Part shown: positions 8,317-17,338 of the stretch, in pieces | How positions within the stretch are numbered: position 1 is the stretch's first letter | How the letters are laid out: the number at the start of each line of letters is the position of its first letter | NCBI GenBank assembly: GCA_902792635.1 | Contig: CADBAG010000011.1 | Location: 27,683 to 91,682 of the forward strand | DNA length: 64,000 bases | Reading direction: 5' to 3' | Source: an uncultured Prevotellaceae bacterium | GTDB lineage: Bacteria > Bacteroidota > Bacteroidia > Bacteroidales > Bacteroidaceae | Notes under the pieces: model-generated | Told to the model about the DNA's origin: nothing | The model's database searches: none | Seen by the model: only the letters and a program-made list of their open reading frames with translations | Made by a program: the position numbers and the translations under genes

Positions 8317-8650
8317 AAAAAAGGTTCTTTAGCTTTTCGGGTTGATATGAGAACAACCTCGAAGAGGTTGAACATGGTTAGCCCCAGGTAAGGAGCGCAG
8401 CGACGCAACCTGGGGTTAGGGTTGGGCAATTTAACCTTACCTGTCGGCCTCGAAGGGGGCGAACATGGGCGGGATGCTGGTTATAGCTGAAGTGCGGTTA
8501 TGCCATGTTCGCCCTCTTCGAGGCCGGTTTCCAGGTCATTCGCCCCATTCACAACCCCACGTTTCGGCTTCGCCTCACGTGGGGCTAACCATGTTCAACC
8601 TCTTCGAGGTTGTGTGAACCCATCTACCCAAAAAGAGTAGAACCTTTTTT
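8317..8650. repeat. 334-bp nested palindromic element, enlarged relative of family A
   Basis: Outer ends AAAAAAGGTTCT (8317-8328) and AGAACCTTTTTT (8639-8650) are inverted repeats. A perfect 33-bp inverted repeat follows inside (8354-8386 and 8580-8612), containing the AACCTCGAAGAGGTT hairpin and the CCCCAGGTAAGGAGCG segment of family A. A third palindrome (8445-8468 with 8503-8526, one mismatch) forms the centre. No coding sequence and no clear target duplication. The right end is 2 bp from the miaA stop, so it may also terminate transcription from both sides. Confidence 0.75.
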
Positions 8651-8652
8651 AT

Positions 8653-9570
8653 TCAATGATCTTGCTCATCAATAAAACGGATAATGGCCGAGATGTCATT
8701 GGGACTGAACCAATGAATGTTCGGATCCTTTTTGAACCATGTCAGCTGTTTGCGCATGTAACGGCGCGTGTTCGACTGTATTTCGCGGATAGCCTCATCG
8801 AGTGTGATGAGGCCGTCAAGATAATCGAACATCTCTTTGTAGCCAACGGTGTTGAGGGCGTTGAGTGACCGCTTGTCATAGACAGCAAGCGTCTCTTCGA
8901 TGAGGCCCTGTTTTACCATCTCAATGACACGCTGATTGATGCGTTCATACATCTCCTCGCGCGGGCGGTTCAGTCCTATCTTGATGATGCGGAAAGGACG
9001 TTGCTTGACGATCCCTCTGCGGTAGAAGGAATAGGGATGACCCGACTGGTGGCATATCTCCAAGGCATGGACGACACGTCGTGGGTTGTTCTTGTCGACG
9101 ATGGCCCAGTATTCGGGATCCAACTCGTGCAGCTCCTCTACAAGCTTTGGAAGGCCTTCGGCCTGTAGCCGTTGCTTCATCCATTGCCGTGTCTCTTCGT
9201 TGATGGTCGGGATGTCGTCGATGCCTTTGCATACGGCATCGATATACATCATGCTGCCACCGGTGAGGAGAAGAGAAGGGTGAGGCGTGCCATCCTCTTG
9301 ACCAATAAAAAGTCGCTCTATGAGGGAGAGACAATCCTCCTCATAGAGCGACGCACTATAATAATCGTCGATGGAATGGTTACCGACGAAATAATGTTTT
9401 ACTTCTTTTTGCTGCCGTGGGGTAGGGGCAGCGGTGCCTACAGGTATCTCTTTGTAGATCTGACGGGAGTCAGCATTGATGACGGGAGAGGAGAGATGCT
9501 TGGCTATCGTCAAAGCAGCCTCACTCTTGCCCACACCCGTAGGACCGAGAAGTACAAACAGTGTATTCAA
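8653..9570 (-). CDS. miaA: tRNA dimethylallyltransferase
   Basis: Transfers a dimethylallyl group to A37 of tRNAs reading UNN codons. 305 aa, typical length. P-loop GPTGVGKS at residues 9-16, the DSRQIY substrate motif at 35-40 and the VGTAAPT stretch are visible. Last gene of the lpxD-lpxC/fabZ-lpxA-miaA run; the dimethylallyl diphosphate it uses comes from the pathway begun by dxs at 39 kb. Its stop lies 2 bp from the large palindrome. Confidence 0.95.
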   Translation of the reverse strand: MNTLFVLLGPTGVGKSEAALTIAKHLSSPVINADSRQIYKEIPVGTAAPTPRQQKEVKHYFVGNHSIDDYYSASLYEEDCLSLIERLFIGQEDGTPHPSLLLTGGSMMYIDAVCKGIDDIPTINEETRQWMKQRLQAEGLPKLVEELHELDPEYWAIVDKNNPRRVVHALEICHQSGHPYSFYRRGIVKQRPFRIIKIGLNRPREEMYERINQRVIEMVKQGLIEETLAVYDKRSLNALNTVGYKEMFDYLDGLITLDEAIREIQSNTRRYMRKQLTWFKKDPNIHWFSPNDISAIIRFIDEQDH

Positions 9571-9578
9571 TGTTGATT

Positions 9579-9637
9579 AACGATGATACTTCAATGAATA
9601 ATGCTTCAATGAATGATGTCTCAACGAATGATGCCTC
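9579..9637. repeat. 15-bp imperfect tandem repeat between lpxA and miaA
   Basis: About 3.5 copies of a 15-bp unit of the type ATGAATGATGTCTCA. The array contains the lpxA stop codon and its last codons. Confidence 0.6.
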
Positions 9638-10391
9638 GTTTAGAGGTCGAGATGAAGTCGATGATGTACTGGATTTCCGGAGTGACCTGCAACTCACTCT
9701 GCACCTTCTTCAGTCCGTCTGCGATAATACCTTCGCTGTAGATGAGACGGTAAGCATTGTGAATGAGTTCGATGAGGTCGTTGCTGAAACCGTGACGGCG
9801 CAGGCCTACGAGGTTGACACCGCAATAGCGTGTCGGCTCCTTGCCTGCGATGATGTAAGGAGGAATATCCTGACTGAAGCGGCAGCCGCCTTGGATCATC
9901 ACGTATCCACCGATCTTGCAGAACTGATGGCAGAGCACGGTAGCGGAGATGACGGCATTGTTGTCGATCGTCACCTCACCGGCGAACTTCGTAGAGTTGC
10001 CAATGATACAGTTGTTGCCTAAGACGCAGTCGTGGGCAACGTGCATGTTCTCCATCAGGAGGTTGTTGTTGCCTACAACCGTCTTGCCCTTGGAAGCCGT
10101 GCCTCGAGAGATCGTTACATTCTCGCGGATACTGTTGTTGTCACCAATGAAGCACTGGGTGTCCTCACCTTTAAACTTCAGGTCCTGCGGCTTCGTGGAG
10201 AGGCTGGCACCGGGAAACACCTCGTTGTTGTTGCCTATCCTTGCACCGTAGTTGATGGTGACGCCGTTGTGCAGTACGTTGTTGTCGCCGAGAACGGTGT
10301 TCTTGTCGATAAAACAGAACGGACCAATAACGTTGTTGTCGCCGAGTTTTGCATCCGGATCAACGAATGCCAATGGGCTTATCTGATTCAT
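9621..10391 (-). CDS. lpxA: UDP-N-acetylglucosamine O-acyltransferase
   Basis: First enzyme of lipid A synthesis: moves a 3-hydroxyacyl chain from ACP to the 3-OH of UDP-GlcNAc. 256 aa, normal length. Left-handed beta-helix hexapeptide repeats run through the first ~180 residues; the catalytic-His region reads MENMHVAHDCVLGNN; the C-terminal helical domain follows. It sits directly behind lpxC/fabZ, which supplies the next step of the pathway and hydroxyacyl-ACP dehydratase activity. Confidence 0.95.
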   Translation of the reverse strand: MNQISPLAFVDPDAKLGDNNVIGPFCFIDKNTVLGDNNVLHNGVTINYGARIGNNNEVFPGASLSTKPQDLKFKGEDTQCFIGDNNSIRENVTISRGTASKGKTVVGNNNLLMENMHVAHDCVLGNNCIIGNSTKFAGEVTIDNNAVISATVLCHQFCKIGGYVMIQGGCRFSQDIPPYIIAGKEPTRYCGVNLVGLRRHGFSNDLIELIHNAYRLIYSEGIIADGLKKVQSELQVTPEIQYIIDFISTSKRGIIR

Positions 10392-10426
10392 AGTATTATT
10401 CTAAACATTAATAATTATTCGTTCTT

Positions 10427-10482
10427 CGCTCTTCACTTTTCGCTCTTCACTTTTCGCTCTTCACTTTTCACTCTTCATTTTT
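10427..10482. repeat. 14-bp tandem repeat at lpxC/fabZ 3' end
   Basis: Three exact copies and one variant of CGCTCTTCACTTTT. The stop codon (10468-10470) and the last residues of LpxC/FabZ are encoded within the array. Confidence 0.75.
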
Positions 10483-11862
10483 GATGATCTGTGCTGTGAA
10501 GGTTGCCTCAGACACGACATGATCTCCCACGAACATGTAGCCTTTCATGGAACTGATGCCGTGGCGTACGGGGCCGAGGAGCTCGACACGGAAGAGCAGT
10601 GTGTCGCCAGGTACCACCTTATGACGGAACTTCACGTCATCGATCTTGAGGAAGTAGGTTGACCATTTCTCTGGATCTTTCAGTTGGCTGAGGACGAGCA
10701 GACCACCGCACTGTGCCATTGCCTCTATCTGGAGTACACCTGGCATCACGGGCTCCTGCGGGAAGTGACCTTGGAAGAACGGCTCGTTGGCTGTGACATT
10801 CTTCACGCCTACGATTGTCGTTGCACCCATAGCTACCACTTTGTCGACAAGCTGCATGGGATAGCGATGGGGGAGAAGCTGACGGATACGGATGTTATCC
10901 ATCAATGGCTCCTCATTGGGGTCGTAGATGGGAGCCTGCACCTCGTGCTTGCGGATCTCCTTACGCATGAGACGGGCAAATTTATTGTTGACCGTGTGGC
11001 CGGGACGTGTAGCGATGATACGTCCTTTGATGGGCTTGCCAATGAGCGCCATGTCACCGATGATGTCGAGCAGTTTATGGCGTGTGCACTCGTTGTCCCA
11101 CTGCAGAGGACGGTGCTGGATGTAGCCTATCTTCGTGGCGTCGATATGTGGCACATGGAGAAGGTCAGCGAGCTTGTCGAGCTTGGCTTGCTCCACCTGC
11201 TGCTCATAGATGACGATGGCATTGTCGAGGTCACCACCTTTGATGAGATTTGCCTCAAGCAGAGGAACGATATCACGCACGAAGACAAAGGTACGTGCCG
11301 GGGCGATATCGGTTACATACTTGTCGATGCTGTCAAGCGTAGCAAACTGTGAGCTGATGAACTTGGAGTTGAATGAGCACATCGCCGTGATGGAGAAGTC
11401 CATGTCGGGAAGAATCGTGATGACAGAACCGCTCTCCTCATCGCGGACCTCAATCTTCTTGCGGATGATGTAATAGTCCTTTGGTGCGTTCTGATCAACA
11501 ATGCCTACTTTCTGAATCTGCTCCACATACTCGTCGGCTGCACCGTCAAGGATAGGAAACTCTGGACCATTGACCTGGATGAGGCAGTTGTCGATACCTA
11601 AGGCATAGAGTGCTGACATGCCGTGCTCTACTGTAGAGACTCTTGCTTCACCTTTCTGAAGGACTGTGCCACGATGGGTATCCACAACATTCTCTGCGAT
11701 GGCTTCAATGATAGGCTGACCTTCGAGGTCGATGCGCTGAATCTTATAGCCTGTGTTCTCAGGAGCCGGATTGAAAGTCACGGTCAGGTTCAGACCCGTA
11801 TGAAGACCTTTGCCGAAGAGAGAAAAGCTCCCTCCAAGTGTCTTTTGTTTTTCTGCGTCCAT
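10468..11862 (-). CDS. lpxC-fabZ: Bifunctional LpxC deacetylase / FabZ 3-hydroxyacyl-ACP dehydratase
   Basis: 464 aa in two domains. Residues 1 to about 305 are LpxC, the zinc deacetylase of the committed lipid A step (STVEHGMSALYALG carries a zinc-ligand His; HKLLDIIGDMALIG is the other metal region). Residues about 320-464 are FabZ (LLPHRYPMQLVD and the active-site segment FFQGHFPQEPVMPG). The fusion is a known Bacteroidota feature, not a frameshift artefact. FabZ competes with LpxA for hydroxyacyl-ACP, so the fusion ties the two fluxes together (inference). The gene is flanked by lpxD (36 bp upstream) and lpxA. Confidence 0.95.
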   Translation of the reverse strand: MDAEKQKTLGGSFSLFGKGLHTGLNLTVTFNPAPENTGYKIQRIDLEGQPIIEAIAENVVDTHRGTVLQKGEARVSTVEHGMSALYALGIDNCLIQVNGPEFPILDGAADEYVEQIQKVGIVDQNAPKDYYIIRKKIEVRDEESGSVITILPDMDFSITAMCSFNSKFISSQFATLDSIDKYVTDIAPARTFVFVRDIVPLLEANLIKGGDLDNAIVIYEQQVEQAKLDKLADLLHVPHIDATKIGYIQHRPLQWDNECTRHKLLDIIGDMALIGKPIKGRIIATRPGHTVNNKFARLMRKEIRKHEVQAPIYDPNEEPLMDNIRIRQLLPHRYPMQLVDKVVAMGATTIVGVKNVTANEPFFQGHFPQEPVMPGVLQIEAMAQCGGLLVLSQLKDPEKWSTYFLKIDDVKFRHKVVPGDTLLFRVELLGPVRHGISSMKGYMFVGDHVVSEATFTAQIIKNEE

Positions 11863-11898
11863 ATCTTGCTTATTCTTTGTTCGTATAAAAAAGCTTCA

Positions 11899-12945
11899 TT
11901 ATTTTGAAGCGCTCTTCTTTAATTCTTCAACTTCTTTCTGCAAAGCATTGAGCTGCTTGTAGAGCTCAGGAAGTTTATTTACCAAAGCATGGCTTCTGAA
12001 GAAAGCCATCTTACCCACAGGAGGTGTGCCGATGAGCGTCTGGTTGCTTTCGAGTGACGAGGGAGCGCCCGACTGTGCGCCAAGCAGCACCTTATCACCA
12101 ATCTTAATGTGACCGGAGATGCCTACCTGACCACCGAACATACACCACTGGCCGACAGTTGTAGAGCCGGCTACGCCGACCTGTGCCGACATGACGGTGT
12201 TCTCGCCGATATCAGTGTTGTGAGCGATCTGCACGAGGTTGTCGAGCTTGACACCCTTGCGCACGGTTGTTGTGCCCATTGTGGATCGGTCGATACAGGT
12301 ATTGGCACCGATCTCAACATTATCCTCGATGGTCACGATGCCGAGCTGTGGAATCTTATCATATTGATTGGTCTCGGGGTTTGGCGCAAATCCAAATCCG
12401 TCGGCACCGATGACGGCACCCGAATGCAGGGTCACGTTGTTGCCGATGTGGCAGCCGTGATAGATGCTTACGTGGGGATAGAAGAGGCAGCCGTTGCCTA
12501 CCTTCACGTTCTCCATGATCGTGACATTGGGATAGATCTGGCAGCCGTCGCCAATCTCCACGCCATCGCCAATATAGGCGAAGGCTCCTACGTAGCAGTC
12601 TTTCCCGACTTTTGCTTTTGGTGAGATGAAGGCGAGCGGATCGATGCCTTTCTTCTTTGGCAGGTTAGCGGCATAGAGCTGAAGAAGCTTAGCCACACAG
12701 TCACGCGCATTCTTCACACGGATAATTGTTGTCTTGACGGGATGTTCGAAATTGAGACTGTCGTCCACGAGGACAATACTTGCCTTCGTGTCGTAGATAT
12801 ATTGAACATATTTGGGATTGGCAAGGAAAGAAATGGAGCCGGGTGTTCCATCTTCAATCTTCGCGAAGGTATGCACCATGGCATTCTCGTCTCCTTCCAC
12901 ACGGCCCTGAATGAACTGGGCTATCTGTTTAGCAGAAAATTCCAT
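11899..12945 (-). CDS. lpxD: UDP-3-O-(3-hydroxyacyl)glucosamine N-acyltransferase
   Basis: Adds the second hydroxyacyl chain in lipid A synthesis. 348 aa. N-terminal UDP-binding domain ([18 protein letters not shown]), then hexapeptide repeats from about residue 110 to 300 with the catalytic-His segment [10 protein letters not shown], and a C-terminal helix with a charged Leu-rich tail ([17 protein letters not shown]) typical of the trimer coil. First gene of the lpx-miaA operon; a -7 box lies 65 nt upstream. Confidence 0.95.
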   Translation of the reverse strand: MEFSAKQIAQFIQGRVEGDENAMVHTFAKIEDGTPGSISFLANPKYVQYIYDTKASIVLVDDSLNFEHPVKTTIIRVKNARDCVAKLLQLYAANLPKKKGIDPLAFISPKAKVGKDCYVGAFAYIGDGVEIGDGCQIYPNVTIMENVKVGNGCLFYPHVSIYHGCHIGNNVTLHSGAVIGADGFGFAPNPETNQYDKIPQLGIVTIEDNVEIGANTCIDRSTMGTTTVRKGVKLDNLVQIAHNTDIGENTVMSAQVGVAGSTTVGQWCMFGGQVGISGHIKIGDKVLLGAQSGAPSSLESNQTLIGTPPVGKMAFFRSHALVNKLPELYKQLNALQKEVEELKKSASK

Positions 12946-13009
12946 TCTATTATTGCAATAACTTTTAGATAGGACGTTTGTTAGACGTCGTGATTATGAA
13001 ATGTTTCTG

Positions 13010-13017
13010 CAAAAATA
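13010..13017 (-). promoter_or_regulatory. -7 box of lpxD operon promoter
   Basis: Minus-strand TATTTTTG fits TAnnTTTG; a T-rich GTTT lies near the -33 position. 65 nt before the lpxD ATG. Confidence 0.55.
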
Positions 13018-13073
13018 ATGAATTATTCTTGAATAAACGGAAAGTAGATTGATTATTTGCTATTTTTATAACG

Positions 13074-13109
13074 CAAACGGCATATAATTGCACACTTATA
13101 TGCCGTTTG
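13074..13109 (-). terminator. Probable terminator hairpin after pyrF
   Basis: Perfect 13-bp inverted repeat (13074-13086 with 13097-13109, CAAACGGCATATA) 20 bp beyond the pyrF stop and upstream of the lpxD promoter. The following minus-strand sequence is AT-rich but not a clean U-tract. Confidence 0.55.
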
Positions 13110-13129
13110 TGAATAAAATGCGAATAAAA

Positions 13130-13951
13130 TTAGAGGGCTTCGAGCTCTTTCTGCATCTGCTGTTGCAACTCTTTTGCCTTATCGCGTGCTGCCTCTGCGA
13201 AGTGCTCATCGTGACCAGCATAGATGATGCCGCGACTTGAGTTGACGAGGAGACCACAGTCTTTGATCATGCCATACTTGCACACCTCCTGCAAGCTACC
13301 TCCTTGTGCGCCTACACCGGGAACAAGCAGGAAATGGTTGGGAGCAACCTTGCGGATATCTTCGAACATCTGACCTTGTGTGGCTCCAACGACATACATC
13401 ATGTTGTTTTCTGTGCCCCACTGCTGGGTCTTTTTGATTACTTTCTCGAAGAGGCGCTCGCCGTCCTTATCCTCAGTGAGCTGGAAGTCGTGGCTGCCTT
13501 TATTACTTGTCAGTGCTAAGACGATGGTCCACTTATCTTTGTATTCAAGGAAGGGTGTGAGACTGTCCTCACCCATGTATGGAGCCACCGTGAGCGCGTC
13601 GACATCTAATGACTCAAAGAATGACTTCGCATACATTGCCGAAGTGTTGCCGATATCTCCGCGCTTGGCGTCAGCAATGATGAAATGTTTCGGATAAGCG
13701 CCGCGAAGATAGTTGATGGTCTTCACCAGTGCGTTCATGCCATCGAGCCCATAGCACTCATAAAATGCGAGGTTGGGCTTGTATGCCACGCAGTAAGGAG
13801 CAGTGGCATCGATGATAGCCTTGTTGAACTCAAAGATGGCATCCTTGTTATCCTTCAAAAAGTCAGGGATCTTGTTGATGTCCGTGTCGAGTCCTACACA
13901 GAGGAAAGACTTCTTTTCGAAGATCTCCTTGACAAGCTGTTGTCTGTTCAT
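13130..13951 (-). CDS. pyrF: Orotidine 5'-phosphate decarboxylase
   Basis: Makes UMP from OMP, the last de novo pyrimidine step. 273 aa, the longer type-2 PyrF. The catalytic signature [15 protein letters not shown] contains the Asp/Lys charge network; the N-terminal FLCVGLDTD and the [10 protein letters not shown] phosphate-binding segment are present. Last gene of the secA-pyrF run, 12 bp after the 46-aa gene. Confidence 0.95.
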   Translation of the reverse strand: MNRQQLVKEIFEKKSFLCVGLDTDINKIPDFLKDNKDAIFEFNKAIIDATAPYCVAYKPNLAFYECYGLDGMNALVKTINYLRGAYPKHFIIADAKRGDIGNTSAMYAKSFFESLDVDALTVAPYMGEDSLTPFLEYKDKWTIVLALTSNKGSHDFQLTEDKDGERLFEKVIKKTQQWGTENNMMYVVGATQGQMFEDIRKVAPNHFLLVPGVGAQGGSLQEVCKYGMIKDCGLLVNSSRGIIYAGHDEHFAEAARDKAKELQQQMQKELEAL

Positions 13952-13963
13952 AATATAGACTTA

Positions 13964-14104
13964 TTATTTTGTATTCTCAATCTTTGGTCTCTCTACAGCC
14001 TTCTCTTCCTTACGCTTGGCGAGCCTCACGAGGAAGTCTTCGGGCTGCATGGTCTCCTCATCTCTCGAGTAATCCTCTTTCTTACGTGTCCAGAATCGTG
14101 CCAT
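13964..14104 (-). CDS. Small charged protein, 46 aa, between prfA and pyrF
   Basis: The frame begins ATG at 14104 (M-A-R-F-W-T-R-K-K-E) and ends TAA at 13964, fitting the 179-bp gap between prfA (26 bp away) and pyrF (12 bp away) with normal operon spacing. It is very rich in Lys, Arg and Glu, with a central segment EDFLVRLAKRKEEKAVE that could form one amphipathic helix. No signal peptide or membrane segment. I do not recognise a family. Codon use resembles the neighbours, which supports a real gene; proof would be conservation in related genomes. Confidence 0.6.
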   Translation of the reverse strand: MARFWTRKKEDYSRDEETMQPEDFLVRLAKRKEEKAVERPKIENTK

Positions 14105-14130
14105 AATCTTAGTGAATTATAGTTACAGTA

Positions 14131-15246
14131 TTACAGTTCGCTTTCTTTGAGCTTCTCTGCGTTCTCAGCTACGGTGAGGTGGTCGATCATGTCCTGGATA
14201 TTTCCGTTCATGAACCCTTGCAGGTCGTGGATGGTGTATCCGATGCGGTGGTCGGTGACGCGGCCTTGCGGATAGTTGTAGGTGCGGATCTTGGCCGAGC
14301 GGTCACCCGTAGAGACGAGTGACTTACGGCGGCTCTGGATATCACCGACATACTTGGCATGCTCACGGTCGTAGACGAAGGTGTAGAGGCGGCTCAGTGC
14401 ACGCTCTTTGTTCTTCGGCTGGTCACGGGTCTCGGTACACTCGATGAGGATTTCCTCCTCCTCGCCGGTCTCCGGGTTCTTCCAGGGATAACGCAGACGC
14501 ACGCCGGAACTCACCTTGTTGACGTTCTGACCGCCGGCACCACTTGAGCGGAAGGTATCCCACTTGATCTTACTCTCGTCGATATGCACCTCGAATTTCT
14601 CTGCCTCGGGGAGCACTGCTACTGTAGCAGCACTTGTATGCATACGGCCCTGTGTCTCTGTGGCAGGCACACGCTGTACACGGTGTACGCCAGACTCATA
14701 TTTGAGAGTGCCATAGACATTGTCGCCACTCACAGCGAAGTCGATCTCCTTGTAGCCGCCGACAGCACCCTCATTGAAGGAGGTGACGCTCACCGTCCAT
14801 CCTTTCGAGTCGCAGTAGCGTTTGTACATATTGAAGAGGTCGCCGGCGAAGAGTGCAGCCTCGTCGCCACCCGTTCCTGCACGGATCTCCATCTGCACGT
14901 TCTTCGCGTCTTCGGGATCCTTCGGTACGAGCAGCATCTTGATCTCTTCCTCGAGCTTCGGCTGCAGGTCTTCGTTCTCCTGCAGTTCCTCTCTTGCCAT
15001 GGCTTTCATGTCGGGATCACTCTCGTTGACGATGATATCTTTCGACTCCTTGATAGCATTGAGGCAGGCGACATAGCGCTTGCGTGCGTCCATGATGTCG
15101 CCTAACTCCTTGTATTCCTTAGTCAACTTGACATAACGGCTCTGGTCTGCGATGACCTCAGGGTCGGTGATGAGGGTCGATACCTCTTCGTACCGAGCCT
15201 CTAATCCGTCAAGTTTCTGTAGTATTGAATTGTTTTCTTCAGCCAT
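14131..15246 (-). CDS. prfA: Peptide chain release factor 1
   Basis: Recognises UAA and UAG and triggers peptide release. 371 aa. The GGQ motif is visible in SSGAGGQNVNK, and the RF1 stop-codon tripeptide PAT in RVPATETQGR, which separates it from RF2 (SPF). Within the secA-pyrF run, 41 bp after purM. Confidence 0.96.
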   Translation of the reverse strand: MAEENNSILQKLDGLEARYEEVSTLITDPEVIADQSRYVKLTKEYKELGDIMDARKRYVACLNAIKESKDIIVNESDPDMKAMAREELQENEDLQPKLEEEIKMLLVPKDPEDAKNVQMEIRAGTGGDEAALFAGDLFNMYKRYCDSKGWTVSVTSFNEGAVGGYKEIDFAVSGDNVYGTLKYESGVHRVQRVPATETQGRMHTSAATVAVLPEAEKFEVHIDESKIKWDTFRSSGAGGQNVNKVSSGVRLRYPWKNPETGEEEEILIECTETRDQPKNKERALSRLYTFVYDREHAKYVGDIQSRRKSLVSTGDRSAKIRTYNYPQGRVTDHRIGYTIHDLQGFMNGNIQDMIDHLTVAENAEKLKESEL

Positions 15247-15287
15247 TATTTATGATCTTTCGGCGTTATATAATTATACCGTCTTTT

Positions 15288-16451
15288 TTAATAGTTGAAT
15301 TCTCCGTATTCTGATTTAATGGTCAGCGAGCGCTTTCCTTCCTCGATATGTCCGATGACCTGAGCGTCGATGTTGAAACTCTTGCTCACGGCAATGACCT
15401 TGTCGGCAACCTCTGGGCGGACATAGATCTCCATACGGTGCCCCATGTTGAACACCTGGTACATCTCTTTCCAGTCGGTGCCGGAACAGTCGTGGATGAT
15501 CTTGAACAATGGAGGAATGGGGAACATGTTATCTTTCACGACGCGGCAGTTCTCGCCTACGAAGTGCAGCACCTTTGTCTGAGCACCGCCTGTGCAGTGC
15601 ACCATTCCGTGGATCTCCGGGCGCATCTCGTCGAGCAGTCGTTTAATGACTGGAGCGTAGGTGCGGGTGGGGGAGAGCACGAGCTGACCGGCATCGACAT
15701 CGAGTCCGTCAATCTTATCCGTGAGATGATACTTACCACTGTATACGAGCTCATCGGGCACGGCATGGTCATAGCTCTCGGGGAACTTCTCTGCGAGGTA
15801 CTTAGCAAAGACATCGTGGCGGGCACTCGTCAGGCCATTGCTTCCCATACCACCGTTGTAACGGTCCTCATAGGTAGCATGACCAGTGGAGCTAAGACCG
15901 ACGATGACGTCACCCGGACGGATGTTAGCATTGTTGATGACATCGCTGCGCTTCATGCGGCAAGTGACGGTAGAGTCGACGATGATCGTTCTCACGAGGT
16001 CGCCTACGTCAGCTGTCTCACCGCCGGTGGGGTAGATGCCGATGCCCATGTCGCGGAGCTGAGCCAAGAACTCATCAGTGCCATTGATGACGGCAGAGAT
16101 GACCTCGCCGGGAACGAGCATCTTGTTACGGCCTATCGTAGATGATACGAGGATGTTGTCCACGGCACCTACACAGAGCAGGTCGTCGGTGTTCATCACC
16201 ACAGCATCCTGGGCGATGCCTTTCCAGACACTCAGGTCTCCGGTTTCTTTCCAGTACATATAAGCCAATGACGACTTCGTGCCGGCACCATCGGCGTGCA
16301 TGATATTGCAATAGTCGGGATCACCGCCGAGCGTGTCGGGGATAATCTTACAGAAAGCCTGTGGGAAGATACCCTTGTCGATGTTCTTGATGGCGTTGTG
16401 AACATCCTCCTTGGCGGCTGATACACCGCGCATCATATATCTGTTGTTCAT
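15288..16451 (-). CDS. purM: Phosphoribosylformylglycinamidine cyclo-ligase (AIR synthetase)
   Basis: Forms the imidazole ring of purines from FGAM with ATP. 387 aa, longer than the ~345 aa of enterobacterial PurM but of the sort seen in Bacteroidota. Family features: HADGAGTKS near residue 53, the substrate-loop GGETADVGD, GLSSTGHATYEDRYNGGMGSNG and the C-terminal HCTGGAQTK region. It is in the same run as purC, the enzyme two steps later. A short-repeat spacer separates it from aroE. Confidence 0.9.
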   Translation of the reverse strand: MNNRYMMRGVSAAKEDVHNAIKNIDKGIFPQAFCKIIPDTLGGDPDYCNIMHADGAGTKSSLAYMYWKETGDLSVWKGIAQDAVVMNTDDLLCVGAVDNILVSSTIGRNKMLVPGEVISAVINGTDEFLAQLRDMGIGIYPTGGETADVGDLVRTIIVDSTVTCRMKRSDVINNANIRPGDVIVGLSSTGHATYEDRYNGGMGSNGLTSARHDVFAKYLAEKFPESYDHAVPDELVYSGKYHLTDKIDGLDVDAGQLVLSPTRTYAPVIKRLLDEMRPEIHGMVHCTGGAQTKVLHFVGENCRVVKDNMFPIPPLFKIIHDCSGTDWKEMYQVFNMGHRMEIYVRPEVADKVIAVSKSFNIDAQVIGHIEEGKRSLTIKSEYGEFNY

Positions 16452-16479
16452 ATTCTTATTATTTTTCTTGATTCCTAAT

Positions 16480-16553
16480 AAAACTCCTAACTTCTATCTC
16501 CTAACTCACTTAAAACTCCTAACTCCTATCTTCTAACTCCTAACTCCTAACTA
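16480..16553. repeat. Short tandem repeats at aroE 3' end
   Basis: Repeated CTCCTAACT-type units (AACTCCTAACTCCTATCTT and variants) fill the aroE-purM spacer and include the aroE stop codon at 16547-16549. Confidence 0.6.
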
Positions 16554-17287
16554 TTCCAGAACTCCCAGCTGGCGAAGGCCTGAAGGAGCAACATCTCCAA
16601 TCCATTCTTAATTGTCGCACCTTTCTTCTTGCCTTTGGTGAGGAACAGTGTCTCATCGGGGTTGTATATGAGGTCGTAGAGCAGAGTGTGGTTGTCCATG
16701 GCATCATAAGGGAGGTCAGGACACTCATCGGCATGCGGGAACATGCCGCAGGGCGTGCAGTTGACGATGACATTGTATTCCTTCATCATCTCCGGAGTGA
16801 CATCCGTATATCTGATAGCTCCGTCTTTCCCTGAGCGGCTCACCTTCAGTGTCTCGAGTTTCAGCGATCTTAATCCAAAGTCGATGGCCTTCGAGGCGCC
16901 GCCTGTGCCGAGGATAAGTGCTTTCTTATGATACGACTCCAACAGAGGCTCAATGCTGCGTGTGAATCCAATGACATCACTGTTGTAGCCTTTGAGAACC
17001 GTCTTCTTGCCTTTGTGCTCCACCTTGATAACGTTGACGGCTCCTATCTCACTGGCTTCAGGACTGAGGCCGTCGAGATAACTGATCACTTTCTCCTTGT
17101 ATGGAATGGTCACGTTGAGACCACGTAGCTCGGGGTTGGTGTCTAAAACCTCCGGTAATTGTTCTATAGTGGGAATCTCATAGTTCTCATAGATGGCATC
17201 GATACCTTCGTTCTTGAATTTCTCATTGAAATAACTGATGGAGAACGAGTGTCCCAATGGGTAGCCTATTAATCCGTATTTATCCAT
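16547..17287 (-). CDS. aroE: Shikimate dehydrogenase
   Basis: NADPH-dependent reduction of 3-dehydroshikimate to shikimate. 246 aa, slightly short for AroE but complete: N-terminal substrate segment PLGHSFS and NVTIPYKEKV with the catalytic Lys, nucleotide loop GTGGASKA, and VNCTPCGMFP followed by YDLIYNP. The C-terminal helix is brief. In the secA-pyrF run. Confidence 0.93.
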   Translation of the reverse strand: MDKYGLIGYPLGHSFSISYFNEKFKNEGIDAIYENYEIPTIEQLPEVLDTNPELRGLNVTIPYKEKVISYLDGLSPEASEIGAVNVIKVEHKGKKTVLKGYNSDVIGFTRSIEPLLESYHKKALILGTGGASKAIDFGLRSLKLETLKVSRSGKDGAIRYTDVTPEMMKEYNVIVNCTPCGMFPHADECPDLPYDAMDNHTLLYDLIYNPDETLFLTKGKKKGATIKNGLEMLLLQAFASWEFWNS

Positions 17288-17338
17288 AATGGCGAAAGTT
17301 GTTATAGGAAAATCATTTATATAGGAGAATCATCTCCT

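Noticed and set aside
10468-11862. LpxC-FabZ fusion as sequencing error
   Set aside because: The fused gene is a known feature of Bacteroidota and both domains are intact in one frame.
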